Shown here one piece after another: positions 14,778 through 24,271 of a stretch of 51,323 nucleotides of DNA (positions are counted from its first letter, which is position 1; every line of letters starts with the position of its first letter). Position numbers and translations under genes: made by a program. Source of the stretch: Bryobacterales bacterium (GTDB lineage Bacteria > Acidobacteriota > Terriglobia > Bryobacterales > Bryobacteraceae); assembly GCA_020847975.1 (NCBI GenBank), contig JADLBD010000125.1, positions 1 through 51,323 of the forward strand, read 5' to 3'. Under the pieces are notes generated by a model that saw only the letters and a list, made by a program, of their open reading frames with translations, searched no databases and was not told the origin of the DNA.

Positions 14778-17700
14778 TTGCGCTTCTTCCGGCTGATCTC
14801 CGTACTCTTGTTCGCCTGCCTGCTGCCCGCGCAGCAGCTTTCCCAACTCTCCGGGTTGGTTACCGATCCCACCGGCGCCGCAGTCCCCGGCGCCGTCATT
14901 CGTCTCGACAGCCAGTCCCGCAACCTGCGCGTGCGCGAGACCGTGACGGCGTCCGACGGCCGCTACACGTTCCCGCAGATTCTTCCGGACCGTTACCGGG
15001 TTACCGCTTCCGCGCGGGGATTCGGCAACGTGACAGCCGCCGGCATCGAGGTCTTGGTGAACACGCCGGCGCGCGCGGACCTGCAATTCGAGAAGGTGGG
15101 CGATGTAACCAGCTCTGTCACCGTGACCGCCGAGGCTGGACAGGTGAACACGGTGGACGCTTCCCTTGGCAATGCCATTGGATCGATGCCAATCCTGCAA
15201 CTCCCCTCGTATGCGCGCAACGTCGCTGGGCTGCTGGCGCTACAACCGGGCGTGACCGAATCGGGCAACGTGAACGGCGGCAAGAGCGACCAGGCGAATG
15301 TGACACTCGACGGCATCGACGTGAACGAGCAGCAGGAACGGACCGCCTTCACCAGCGTCCTGCGCGTGACGCTCGACTCCGTCGAGGAGTTTCGCACCAC
15401 AACCACCAACGCCAATGCCGACCAGGGGCGCAGTTCCGGGGCGCAGGTCTCTTTGGTGACCAAGTCTGGGACGAACGATACCCATGGCTCCATCTATTGG
15501 TATCACCGCAACACTGCCACGGCCGCCAACGGATTTTTCAACAACAGCTCCGGCGTCGCAAGGCCGAAGCTGCTGATCAACATCCCCGGCGTTTCGCTCG
15601 GCGGGCCGGTCCGCAAAAACAAGCTGTTTTACTTCTTCAATTGGGAGCAGCGCAATGACCGCAGCGAAGAGAACGCGGAGCGCACCGTGCCCTCCGGGGA
15701 GTTGCGCCAGGGCGGCATCACCTACCGCAACCGCGCCGGGCAGTTCGTCCAGTTGAACCCCGCCCAGGTGCGCGCGCTCGACCCGCGCGGCATAGGCGCA
15801 AACCCCGCGGTGTTGCAGGTGTTCCAACAGTATCCTCTGCCGAATGCGTCTACGCCGGGCGACGGGGTGAATTTCCTCGGCTACCGCTTCACCGCGCCGC
15901 TCGAATTGCTCTACAACACCTACATCGCCCGCTTCGATTACCAACTCGCGGCGAATCACAATCTCTTCTTCCGCGGGCAGATGCAGAATGACCGGTCCAC
16001 GGATCCCCCGCAATTTCCCGGACAGGCCCCCTCGAGCGCCTTCCTCGCCAACACCAAGGGACTGGCCATCGGTTATAACGCCATCCTCACCCCGAACCTG
16101 GTCAGCAATTTTCGTTATGGCCTGACACGCTATTCGCGCGAGCGAACGGGCAGCCAGACCGCCTCGGCAGTCACCTTCATTGACCTGTCTGATCTTTACC
16201 CGCTGACGACGGGAATCACGCGCAAGATGCCGCTCCATCAGTTCAGCGAGGACCTCAGCTACACCAAAGGAAAGCATCTGCTGCAGTTCGGGGCGGTGAC
16301 GCGGCTGATCTCGAACCAGTCGCTGAACGGGCTGAAGTCGTTCCACTCCGCATCGACCAACGTCGACTGGCTCCGCGGCACGGGTTCCGACATCACCCCC
16401 GCCGATATCAACTCCGCCGACCGCGCGGCATTCGGCGACGCCATGATGGCTCTGCTCGGCATTGTTTCCGAGGTGGATGCCAGCTACAACTATACGATTG
16501 GCGGCACGGTGCTCCCCGTGGGCGCGCCCATCGCGCGCGATTTCCGCAACAAAGAGTTCGAGATGTACGCCCAGGATTCCTGGCGCCTGCGGCCTGATGT
16601 GACGCTTACGTTCGGCCTGCGGTGGTCGCTGATGCCGCCTGTGCACGAAGCCAACGGAGTCCAGGTTTCCACAAACATTCCCCTCGGAGATTGGTTCAAC
16701 ACGCGCGGGCATCTGGCGGACCAGGGCCGCAGCCAGGAGGAGGCGGGCCGCATCGTTTTCATCCGCGCCGATGATCCCAAGGCGCGCCCGCTCTATCCGT
16801 TTCATAAGCGCGACTTCGCGCCGAGGCTCTCGCTGGCGTGGTCTCCCACCGGTGATTCCGGGTGGCGCAAACGGCTCTTCGGCGGTTCAGGCCGCACGGC
16901 AATCCGCACGGGATTCGGCATGTTCTATGACCTCATTGGCCAGCCTCTGGCGCGGAGCTACGACCTGAGCGCCTTCGGCTTTGCCACCACGCTGACCAAT
17001 CCCGCCGGCCGCCTTACGTCATCCACGGCGCCGCGGTTCACAGGCATCTTCGACATCCCCGCAACGCTGCTCCGTCCGGCGCCGCCCGGAGGCTTCCCGG
17101 CGCAATTCCCCGACACCGTCGACGCGGGGTTCGCCATCACGAATTCCATTGACGATCAGTTGAAGAGCCCCTACACGATGAACCTCAACTTCTCGATCGG
17201 GCGCGAGTTCGCGCGCGGCTGGTTCGTCCAGGGCAGCTACGTCGGGCGCCTGTCGCGACGGTCCTTGATCAACCGCGACCTCGCAATGCCCACCAACCTC
17301 ACCGATCCGGCAAGCGGCCAATCTTACTTCCAGGCGGCATCCCAGATGGCGCAACTCGTCAATCAGAAGACGCTGATCACGCAGGTGCCGCGGATTCCCT
17401 TCTGGGAAAACATGTTCGGCAATCTGAAGACCGCCTCCCGCACCGCCTCGCAAGTGGTCTACAGCGTGGCGCGGCTCTATCCGAATGACTTCATTTCCGC
17501 GCTCGGGGATCTGGACGAATACTGCGATCCGGATTGCGGCGTACTCGGCCCGAACACGATGATGAACCCGCAGTTTTCTTCGCTCTCCGCCTGGAGTTCG
17601 ATTGCCGGGGGCAACTATCATTCCATGCAATGGACGCTGCGGAAGCGCTTTTCCAACGGCCTGACGCTCGATTTCAACTACACTTATTCGAAATCGCAGG

Positions 17701-18353
17701 ATCTGGCTTCTGAAACCGAAAACAGCGGAGCGTTTGCCGGCTTCCTCATCAACGCCTGGAACCCCTCGCAACGCCGCGCGGTTTCCGATTACGACCAGCG
17801 GCATGTGTGGAACATGTGGTGGGTGTACCAGGTTCCGATCGGCCCGGCCGCGCGCCGCCGCTGGGCGAAGGCTGCCCTGGGCGGGTGGCAGTTCTCCGGC
17901 ATATGGACGCAATCGACGGAACTCCCCTGGAGCGCGGGCAACGGAACCTATTGGGCGACGAACTGGAACGTCACCAGTTTCGGCACCCCGGCAGGAGCCG
18001 TGACCCCATCCATCAGGACGAAAAACGCCGCTACCGGCGGGCCGAACCTCTGGCCCGACCCCGCCGCCACGCTCGCCGAATGGCAGTTCACCCTCCCCGG
18101 CCAGAGCGGCAGCCGCAACACCATCCGCATTGACGGACTCTCGAATTTCGATACCGGACTGTCGAAACGGTTCGTGATGCCCTACAACGATCGTCACTCG
18201 CTCCAATTCCGCTGGGAAACCTTCAATCTGCTGAACCAGACGCGGTTCACCAATCCCGATCTCGAACGCGTCAGCACCGCTACGTGGGGCAAGTACACCT
18301 CCCAGGCGAACACGCCGCGCCAGATGCAGTTTGCGCTGCGGTATGAATTCTAA
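14778..18353 (+). CDS. Oar-type TonB-dependent receptor with carboxypeptidase-regulatory domain
   Basis: This 1191-aa outer-membrane protein starts at a TTG (14778) with AAGGTGAGG upstream. A signal (LISVLLFACLLPAQQ) is followed by a carboxypeptidase-regulatory-like beta-sandwich (about 20-105: LSGLVTDPTGAAVPGAVIRL, DGRYTFPQILPDRYRV), a plug domain (about 110-250: ANVTLDGIDVNEQQ, GAQVSLVTKSGTNDTHGS) and a 22-strand-type barrel ending in a terminal aromatic strand (MQFALRYEF). This architecture is the Oar-like class expanded in Acidobacteriota and is thought to import large substrates such as glycans or siderophores; the substrate is unknown. No regulatory gene is adjacent. The AlbA_2/ParA pair follows 45 bases downstream. 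Confidence 0.93.
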   Translation: MRFFRLISVLLFACLLPAQQLSQLSGLVTDPTGAAVPGAVIRLDSQSRNLRVRETVTASDGRYTFPQILPDRYRVTASARGFGNVTAAGIEVLVNTPARADLQFEKVGDVTSSVTVTAEAGQVNTVDASLGNAIGSMPILQLPSYARNVAGLLALQPGVTESGNVNGGKSDQANVTLDGIDVNEQQERTAFTSVLRVTLDSVEEFRTTTTNANADQGRSSGAQVSLVTKSGTNDTHGSIYWYHRNTATAANGFFNNSSGVARPKLLINIPGVSLGGPVRKNKLFYFFNWEQRNDRSEENAERTVPSGELRQGGITYRNRAGQFVQLNPAQVRALDPRGIGANPAVLQVFQQYPLPNASTPGDGVNFLGYRFTAPLELLYNTYIARFDYQLAANHNLFFRGQMQNDRSTDPPQFPGQAPSSAFLANTKGLAIGYNAILTPNLVSNFRYGLTRYSRERTGSQTASAVTFIDLSDLYPLTTGITRKMPLHQFSEDLSYTKGKHLLQFGAVTRLISNQSLNGLKSFHSASTNVDWLRGTGSDITPADINSADRAAFGDAMMALLGIVSEVDASYNYTIGGTVLPVGAPIARDFRNKEFEMYAQDSWRLRPDVTLTFGLRWSLMPPVHEANGVQVSTNIPLGDWFNTRGHLADQGRSQEEAGRIVFIRADDPKARPLYPFHKRDFAPRLSLAWSPTGDSGWRKRLFGGSGRTAIRTGFGMFYDLIGQPLARSYDLSAFGFATTLTNPAGRLTSSTAPRFTGIFDIPATLLRPAPPGGFPAQFPDTVDAGFAITNSIDDQLKSPYTMNLNFSIGREFARGWFVQGSYVGRLSRRSLINRDLAMPTNLTDPASGQSYFQAASQMAQLVNQKTLITQVPRIPFWENMFGNLKTASRTASQVVYSVARLYPNDFISALGDLDEYCDPDCGVLGPNTMMNPQFSSLSAWSSIAGGNYHSMQWTLRKRFSNGLTLDFNYTYSKSQDLASETENSGAFAGFLINAWNPSQRRAVSDYDQRHVWNMWWVYQVPIGPAARRRWAKAALGGWQFSGIWTQSTELPWSAGNGTYWATNWNVTSFGTPAGAVTPSIRTKNAATGGPNLWPDPAATLAEWQFTLPGQSGSRNTIRIDGLSNFDTGLSKRFVMPYNDRHSLQFRWETFNLLNQTRFTNPDLERVSTATWGKYTSQANTPRQMQFALRYEF

Positions 18354-18398
18354 GCACCCATCGAGCGGTGCGACAATAGGCATTCCGGGGTTTCGGCA

Positions 18399-19583
18399 AT
18401 GCTCACTGAAGACGAATTGCGGCGGCTTCTCGTTGATCTGGAATCAGACAGAGCCGAACGTACCACATCCACCAAAGACACCGACAAGTTTTCCAAAGCT
18501 GTCACGGCTTTCTGTAACGATCTCGCGAACCGCCGGCAACCCGGTTATCTCATCATCGGCGCCAAGGATGACGGCGCCGTATGCGGCCTTAAAGTGACTG
18601 ACGAGTTGCTCCAGAATCTGGCGGCGCTTCGGTCAGACGGCAACATTCAGCCGCTTCCCGCAATCCGCGTCGCTAAATTTGAATTTCCCGGCGGCGACCT
18701 CGCCGTCGTCGAAGTGCTCCCATCCGATCTGCCTCCCGTGCGATACAAAGGGCAGGTCTGGATTCGGGTGGGACCGCGGCGCGGGATTGCCAACGAGCAG
18801 GAGGAGCGGATCCTCACGGAAAAGCGCGTGGCGCGGGCTCGCTCATTCGATGCTCTGCCGTGTTTCGGCAGTTCACTCGAGGCATTGTCGGTGCCGCTGT
18901 TTCAAATTAATTACCTCGCGCAGGCCGTTGCCGCCGAGGTGATCGCCGAAAATCATCGGGAACCTGAGCAGCAACTCGCGTCTTTGCGTTTCTTTGACCT
19001 TCATCACCAGTGCCCCACGAACGCGGGCGTCCTCTTGTTCGGTAAGAACCCCTTGGAGTGGCTTCCCGGCGCCTATGTCCAGTTTCTTCGCCTCGGCGGC
19101 GACTCGCTCAGCGATGATGAGTTGACGGAGAAACCGCTTTCCGGCGACCTGCTGACCGTTCTCAAGGAACTCGAATCTCTGATTGAGGTGCAAATCGATC
19201 AGAAGCCAATCGCGGATTCGATGCTTCGGGAACGTATCGTGGCCGATTACCCGTTCGTTGCTCTGCGGGAACTCCTCCTGAACGCGGTAATGCACCGCTC
19301 CTATGAATCTACAGCCCCCATTCGCTTCTACTGGTTCAGTTCTCACATCGAGATTCAGAGTCCGGGCGGACTATATGGGGAGGCGTCTCCGGAAAACTTT
19401 CCCAATCAGAACAGCTACCGCAATCCTGTCCTTGCCGAAGCGATGAAGACGCTCGGTTTCGTCAACAAATTTGGCCGCGGCGTCTTCCGCGCCCAGGCTG
19501 CGCTGCGGCAAAATGGCAATCGGCCCGCAACGTTCGATTTTGACAACAACTTTGTTCGCGTGACACTCTGGGCACGGCAATGA
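18399..19583 (+). CDS. AlbA_2 (Schlafen-like) DNA-binding and ATPase-domain protein
   Basis: This 394-aa protein has an N-terminal AlbA_2/Schlafen-type domain: an E-S/E-x-K-like start (ESDRAERTTSTKD), KAVTAFCNDLANRRQPGYLIIGAKDDGAVCG and ILTEKR (residues 15-145). The C-terminal half carries a RecG-like/GHKL ATPase-type module with the N-box ALRELLLNAVMHRSY (about 288-302) and IEIQSPGGL. Such proteins are often transcriptional regulators or defence components. The start ATG has only a weak ribosome site. The ATGA stop/start overlap with the next gene means the two products are made together. GC is visibly lower than in the flanking genes, which hints at lateral acquisition. Confidence 0.85.
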   Translation: MLTEDELRRLLVDLESDRAERTTSTKDTDKFSKAVTAFCNDLANRRQPGYLIIGAKDDGAVCGLKVTDELLQNLAALRSDGNIQPLPAIRVAKFEFPGGDLAVVEVLPSDLPPVRYKGQVWIRVGPRRGIANEQEERILTEKRVARARSFDALPCFGSSLEALSVPLFQINYLAQAVAAEVIAENHREPEQQLASLRFFDLHHQCPTNAGVLLFGKNPLEWLPGAYVQFLRLGGDSLSDDELTEKPLSGDLLTVLKELESLIEVQIDQKPIADSMLRERIVADYPFVALRELLLNAVMHRSYESTAPIRFYWFSSHIEIQSPGGLYGEASPENFPNQNSYRNPVLAEAMKTLGFVNKFGRGVFRAQAALRQNGNRPATFDFDNNFVRVTLWARQ

Positions 19584-20590
19584 CCACCATCGCATTCTTC
19601 AACAACAAAGGCGGAGTGGGGAAAACGTCGCTTGTCTACCACCTGGCTTGGATCTTTGCGGAGCGTGGTCTGAGCGTAGTGGCGGCCGATCTTGATCCCC
19701 AGGCGAACCTCACCAGCATGTTCCTCGATGAAGACCGGCTCGAGGAAGTCTGGCCGAAAGGAAAACACCCGCTGACCGTGCAGGGGGTCATCGATCCGAT
19801 TCTTCGCGGAATGGGCGACATCCAACCGCCACACGTGGAGAACATCGATGGGCGGATAGGATTGATCATCGGCGACCTCGGCCTTTCCGGCTTCGAAGAC
19901 AAGTTGTCCGCAAGCTGGCCTCTTTGCCAGAACCGTGACGAGGCGGCCTTTCGCACCATGACCGCTTTCTACCGGGCTGCTCTCGATGCCGCCATCAGAA
20001 GAGAAGCTGATGTCGTTCTCATGGACGTGGGACCGAATCTTGGCGCGATTAACCGGTCCGCGTTGATTGCCTCCCGGCATGTCGTGATTCCCCTCGGCTC
20101 CGACCTGTTCTCCCTGCAGGGCTTGCGAAACCTGGGACCTCAACTCCGGACATGGCGCGAAGCGTGGAAGGAGTTGCGGCAAAAGAACCCCGCTCCGGAG
20201 TTGGAACTGCCGTCAGGTGACATGGAACCCGTGGGCTATGTGGTCATGCAACACGCTGCCCGCTCCGATCGCCCCGTGAAGGCGTATCTGCGCTGGATGG
20301 AAAAGATTCCGGCCGAATACCGCGAATCTGTCCTCGGTGTTGGAGCAGAGAGCGCTCCTCCCGTTGCCCAGGACACAAACTGTCTTGCCACACTCAGGCA
20401 TTACAGGAGCCTCATGCCGCTTGCCATGGAAGCACGCAAGCCGATGTTCTTTCTCAAGCCCGCCGACGGCGCGATCGGCGCGCACGTCGAGGCTGTTCGC
20501 GACTGCTACCGCGATTTCGAGCGTCTCGCCGTGCGAATCGCCGAGCGCTGCGGCCTCACGCTCCCCGAACTCAGTTCCAATTGGGGCTAG
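19580..20590 (+). CDS. ParA/MinD-type ATPase paired with the AlbA_2 protein
   Basis: This 336-aa protein has the deviant Walker A motif NNKGGVGKTSL (signature Lys10), AADLDPQANLTSMF (Walker A' Asp) and VVLMDVGPNLGAINRSAL, all diagnostic of the ParA family. A long C-terminal extension (about 200-336) contains VGYVVMQHAAR and HYRSLMPLAMEARKPMFFL. No ParB gene or parS-like repeat is nearby and the neighbours are chromosomal, so a partitioning job is unlikely. The ATGA overlap with the AlbA_2/ATPase gene makes a joint function likely, for example a defence or regulatory complex driven by ATP-dependent dimerisation. It ends 3 bases from the convergent phosphatase gene. Confidence 0.88.
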   Translation: MTTIAFFNNKGGVGKTSLVYHLAWIFAERGLSVVAADLDPQANLTSMFLDEDRLEEVWPKGKHPLTVQGVIDPILRGMGDIQPPHVENIDGRIGLIIGDLGLSGFEDKLSASWPLCQNRDEAAFRTMTAFYRAALDAAIRREADVVLMDVGPNLGAINRSALIASRHVVIPLGSDLFSLQGLRNLGPQLRTWREAWKELRQKNPAPELELPSGDMEPVGYVVMQHAARSDRPVKAYLRWMEKIPAEYRESVLGVGAESAPPVAQDTNCLATLRHYRSLMPLAMEARKPMFFLKPADGAIGAHVEAVRDCYRDFERLAVRIAERCGLTLPELSSNWG

Positions 20591-20593
20591 ATA

Positions 20594-21427
20594 CTAAACG
20601 CTCTCCACCAGCGCCAATCCGTTCCGTGCTTCCAGGAACATCGCCCCGCCGGGGATTTCGGTGACCTGCACCGCAAGGACAGTATGGTCACCCGCGCGCA
20701 TCCCGCCGGTGAACTCCTCGGCGCCCTCGAGAATCGCGCGCACGAGTTGGCGCGGCGTCGCCGCCGGGCAATCGCCGGCAATCTCGAGCAGGCGGTGTTC
20801 GGTAAACAGCCGGCCGTCTCCGTCCACGGCATCACCGATGCCGTCCGTGAACGCGATCAGCGTGTCCCCTTGCGACACGGAAATCGAGCGCTGTCCGAAG
20901 GTGGCGCGGTGGCTCAACCCGAGCACAGTGCCGGTGCGTTCCAGGCGGCAGACCTGGCCGGTATCCGCGCGAATGAGCAGCGCGGCCTCGTGGCCCGCGT
21001 TCGCATACGTCAACTGGCGGCGCGTCGGGTCCACCTGCGCCAGAAAGATGGTGGCATAAGCTTCATTGAGTGACGTTTCCCACATCATGCGGTTCAGTTC
21101 GCTGACAATCGTGGCCGGACGCATCGAGCGGCCCGCAAATCCCCGAACGCCGCATTGCAGCCTCGCCTTCCACACTGCTCCCTCTGCGCCGGCGCCACAG
21201 ACCGAGCCAATCACAGCCCCCAGTTCCGAAGCGGAGAGCGAAAGAAAGTCGAAAAAATCTCCACCTTCGCTGCCATCCGGTTCCGAGTCCCCGAAGTAGT
21301 CGACATTCTGGATCCACGCTTTGCGGAACGGGAGCACCTGTGTCTCCAGTCCGCTCTCTCGTTGCAACCCTCTATTATTGGAAAACCCGCTTACAGGCAA
21401 GGAATACAGTTGACGAGTGTTTCGCAT
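20594..21427 (-). CDS. SpoIIE/RsbU-type PP2C phosphatase, degenerate metal site
   Basis: This 277-aa protein is a PP2C-family serine phosphatase domain of the SpoIIE type. It shows LETQVLPF, EGGDFFDF (residues 54-61), ATIFLAQVD, LTYANAGHEAALLIR, LIAFTDGIGDA and GDHTVLAV. In active enzymes the second metal motif reads GDVxGKG; here it is IGSVCGAG with Ser75 in place of the Asp, so activity may be lost or changed. The start is uncertain: I use the ATG at 21427, but a TTG at 21481 would add 18 residues and would begin 12 bases after the regulator's stop. It is the last gene of the Omp85-DUF4390-NtrY-NtrC operon and may act on an anti-sigma-antagonist partner encoded elsewhere. Confidence 0.85.
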   Translation of the reverse strand: MRNTRQLYSLPVSGFSNNRGLQRESGLETQVLPFRKAWIQNVDYFGDSEPDGSEGGDFFDFLSLSASELGAVIGSVCGAGAEGAVWKARLQCGVRGFAGRSMRPATIVSELNRMMWETSLNEAYATIFLAQVDPTRRQLTYANAGHEAALLIRADTGQVCRLERTGTVLGLSHRATFGQRSISVSQGDTLIAFTDGIGDAVDGDGRLFTEHRLLEIAGDCPAATPRQLVRAILEGAEEFTGGMRAGDHTVLAVQVTEIPGGAMFLEARNGLALVESV

Positions 21428-21493
21428 ACCAGGTATGACGCGCAAGCCGGCGTTTTCGAACCGCCTGGTACGCACTCGCAATGTAAAAAATGA

Positions 21494-22840
21494 TTAATGC
21501 TCTTCACGGCGCAGACCAAGGCTTCGCATCTTCTTATGGAGATTCGTTCGTTCCATCCCCAGGGCGCGCGCTGCCGCCGAAACATTCCACTGCGCCTGCT
21601 CGAGCGCGCGCAAGACATGGTCGCGTTCGGCCGATTCACGCGCCTCCTGAAGCGTCGACTTGACGCCGCCGTTGCTCGCCGCCAGACGGATCTCGATGGG
21701 CACGGCGCTAGAGCCGATTTGATCGCCCGGCGTGAGGATGGCCATGCGCTCCACCGCGTTGCGCAGTTCGCGCGCGTTGCCGGGCCAGTGGTATTCCTCG
21801 AGTAGCGATACTGCTTCGTTGTCCAGACATTTGGCGCGAAAGTTGTTACGGCGGCAGAATTCCGCGAGAAAATATTGAGCCAGGCCGCGGATGTCGGCGG
21901 GACGCTCGCGCAGCGCGGGCAGCCGGATGGGCACCACGCACAGCCGGTAATACAGGTCTTCGCGAAACTTTTCCTTCTGCACCATCTCTTCCAGGTTGCG
22001 GTTGGTAGCCGAAACCACACGAACATTGACGCGCAGCGGACGCTCGCCGCCGACGCGATGAAACTCGCTCTCCTGCAACACGCGCAGCAGTTTCGCCTGC
22101 GAGGAAGGATGCAGATCGCCCACCTCGTCGAGGAACAGCGTTCCCCCGTCGGCAAGTTCAAACTTGCCCCGCCGCGCGGCCGTAGCGCCCGTGAAGGAGC
22201 CCTTCTCGTGACCGAACAGTTCGCTCTCGATGAGTTCCGTCGGAATCGCGGCGCAGTTCACTTTGACAAACGGTCCCGCGGCGAACGGGCTTTCGCGGTG
22301 AATGTGGGCGGCGAGGAGTTCCTTGCCGGTTCCGGACTCGCCGATCAGCAGGACGCGGGCATCCGAACGCGCCGCCAGCGTGGCCTGCTCGACGGCGTTA
22401 CGGAAGGCCGGCGAATCGCCGATCATGCACGGGCCCTCGCCCACCATCTCTTTCAGCGCTTCGTTTTCTCTGCGCAGAGAACTCTGCTCCAAGGCGCGCC
22501 TCGCGGCCAGAAGCACACGGTCGCGCGCGAGCGGCTTTTCCAGGAAATCGTAGGCGCCGATCCGCACGGCCTCGACCGCGTCCGCGATGGTTCCATGGCC
22601 GCTGATCATGATGACCGGCGTCGCGCCGCCGTCCGCGCGCACGCGGCGCAGCAGATCGATTCCATTGCCGTCCGGCAGCCGCACATCGAGCAGGTAGAGA
22701 TCCACGCGGCTGCCGCGCGCGCCGAATTCGGCGGCGCTGCGGCACACGTCCACGTCGTAGCCTTCGCCTTCCAGAATCCACTTCAGAGACCGGCCGATGT
22801 TTTCTTCATCGTCGACAATCAGGATTCGCTTTGTGCCCAT
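21494..22840 (-). CDS. NtrC/NtrX-family sigma-54-dependent response regulator
   Basis: This 448-aa regulator has a receiver domain (phospho-acceptor Asp52 in [10 protein letters not shown]), a AAA+ domain with Walker A GESGTGKE (165-172), the sigma-54 contact loop GSFTGA in [11 protein letters not shown] and Walker [12 protein letters not shown], and a C-terminal Fis-type helix-turn-helix ([22 protein letters not shown]). It activates sigma-54 promoters when phosphorylated. The first 22 bases overlap the kinase gene, so the two are a cognate pair. The GSFTGA form instead of GAFTGA is common in NtrX-like proteins. Confidence 0.95.
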   Translation of the reverse strand: MGTKRILIVDDEENIGRSLKWILEGEGYDVDVCRSAAEFGARGSRVDLYLLDVRLPDGNGIDLLRRVRADGGATPVIMISGHGTIADAVEAVRIGAYDFLEKPLARDRVLLAARRALEQSSLRRENEALKEMVGEGPCMIGDSPAFRNAVEQATLAARSDARVLLIGESGTGKELLAAHIHRESPFAAGPFVKVNCAAIPTELIESELFGHEKGSFTGATAARRGKFELADGGTLFLDEVGDLHPSSQAKLLRVLQESEFHRVGGERPLRVNVRVVSATNRNLEEMVQKEKFREDLYYRLCVVPIRLPALRERPADIRGLAQYFLAEFCRRNNFRAKCLDNEAVSLLEEYHWPGNARELRNAVERMAILTPGDQIGSSAVPIEIRLAASNGGVKSTLQEARESAERDHVLRALEQAQWNVSAAARALGMERTNLHKKMRSLGLRREEH

Positions 22841-24267
22841 GTTTCTTCCGTAACGGATTCCATCTCCCGCTCCACTCGCGGCGCTGCCTCGCGCAGCGTC
22901 ACGCGAAATGCTGCTCCGCCCAGTTCGCCGTCAATCATTTCGATATCCCCGCCCGAGAGCAATGCGCTCTTCCTCGCAATCGAGAGCCCCAGGCCCATGC
23001 CGGATTTCTTGAAGGAAATGGTGGGCTGGAACAAAGTCTCGCGGGCGTGTAGGCTCAGGCCCGGTCCCGAGTCGTGTACCTCGAGGACCACCTTGCCCGC
23101 TTCTCCTCCGGTGATGGCCAGCACGACACCGCCCGCTCCGGCCGCCTCGGCGGCGTTCTCCAGCAGATTGGTGAGGATGCCGCGCACCAGGTCCTCATCT
23201 CCCTGCGCGCGCGGATTTCTGCTCGAGAGCCGGAGATTGTAGATCACCTCCGGATGCGCATTGCGCAGGAAGCCCGTTCTCTCCTCGATCACACCGTTGA
23301 CGTCGATATCCGCGAGATGAACGGGCGGTTCCGCCGCGAGTTCGCTGAAGGCGCGCACGCGGCGCTCCAGCCGGTTCACTTCGTCCACAATGATGCCTGC
23401 CGCCTGGTCGAAAAATGCCTTGTCCGTTCCGCTTCGCTGCCGCGCGGCCATCTCCTCCACGGTCAGGCGAATCGGCGTGAGCGAGTTCTTCACCTCATGC
23501 GCCATCTTGCGCCCGAGCGCCTGCCAGCTTGAAAGGCGCGTCAGAAGGATCAGCCGTTCCCGGCTCTGTTGCAGTTGCTCCGCCATATCGTTGAACGCGG
23601 TCAAGGCGGCGCCAATCTCGTCCCTGCGCTCGGCCTCGACGCGCACGCTCATGTCGCCCGCGGCGAAACGCTGGAGAGCGTCCGTCAGCTTTTGTACGGG
23701 GCGCGATATGCGGTAGGCGAAAAAGAGCACAATCACCACCGTCAACACGCCGCCCGAAGCGGCCACCAGCAGCAGCGTATAGCGGAACGCCCGCGGGAAG
23801 TCGCGGCTGCGCGAGAGATCCACCCTGCCGCGCGCCGCCGTGTATAACTCTCCTACCTTCTCCATGCGAACCGAACCCAGAGGGCGCGTGTAGCGCCATA
23901 CGCCGTCGTCGCGCCTCACCAGGTATTCAATGCGGCTGCCCCCTTCACCCCCCAGTTGAAACCGCTCCCGGTCTTTGCTCTCCCAGAATGCCTTCACCTC
24001 CGCCGGCCACGAAGCGCTATGCGCGGCGGAAAGCTTCTCCGGCTTGCTGCGCCCGGCTTCGGCGTCGGCCCGCAGAATTTCGCGGGATTGCTGATAGTAT
24101 TCCCGGCCCGTGCTCCGCAGCGCGTTCGACAGTTCATCGATCTCGCGCGTCGTCGATAGCGAAAGGCTCCGCTCCAGCAGCGAGGCGGTCACCCACAATG
24201 CGATAGACAGCGGCGCAAGCGTGGCCACGAGAAATGCGAGCAGCAGGCGGTTTCGCAGGCGGTTCAT
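22819..24267 (-). CDS. NtrY-like membrane sensor histidine kinase
   Basis: This 482-aa kinase has an N-terminal membrane segment (about 8-30), a periplasmic region (31-162), a second membrane segment (about 163-185), a HAMP domain (186-238), a HisKA domain with His257 in MAHEVKNSLTPIRLT, and an HATPase_c domain (ILTNLLENAAEA, VHDSGPGL, KSGMGLGLSIARK). The HEVKNSLTPI box is characteristic of NtrY. There is no PAS domain between HAMP and HisKA, unlike many NtrY proteins. It phosphorylates the regulator encoded by the overlapping downstream gene. The gene starts 4 bases after the DUF4390-like gene, so an envelope input is likely. Confidence 0.95.
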   Translation of the reverse strand: MNRLRNRLLLAFLVATLAPLSIALWVTASLLERSLSLSTTREIDELSNALRSTGREYYQQSREILRADAEAGRSKPEKLSAAHSASWPAEVKAFWESKDRERFQLGGEGGSRIEYLVRRDDGVWRYTRPLGSVRMEKVGELYTAARGRVDLSRSRDFPRAFRYTLLLVAASGGVLTVVIVLFFAYRISRPVQKLTDALQRFAAGDMSVRVEAERRDEIGAALTAFNDMAEQLQQSRERLILLTRLSSWQALGRKMAHEVKNSLTPIRLTVEEMAARQRSGTDKAFFDQAAGIIVDEVNRLERRVRAFSELAAEPPVHLADIDVNGVIEERTGFLRNAHPEVIYNLRLSSRNPRAQGDEDLVRGILTNLLENAAEAAGAGGVVLAITGGEAGKVVLEVHDSGPGLSLHARETLFQPTISFKKSGMGLGLSIARKSALLSGGDIEMIDGELGGAAFRVTLREAAPRVEREMESVTEETWAQSES

Positions 24268-24271
24268 TCCG

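Noticed and set aside
15240..16805. A 521-codon minus-strand frame inside the first TonB receptor
   Set aside because: It is antisense to a clear receptor barrel in a high-GC region. The composition is skewed and there is no ribosome site or family resemblance.
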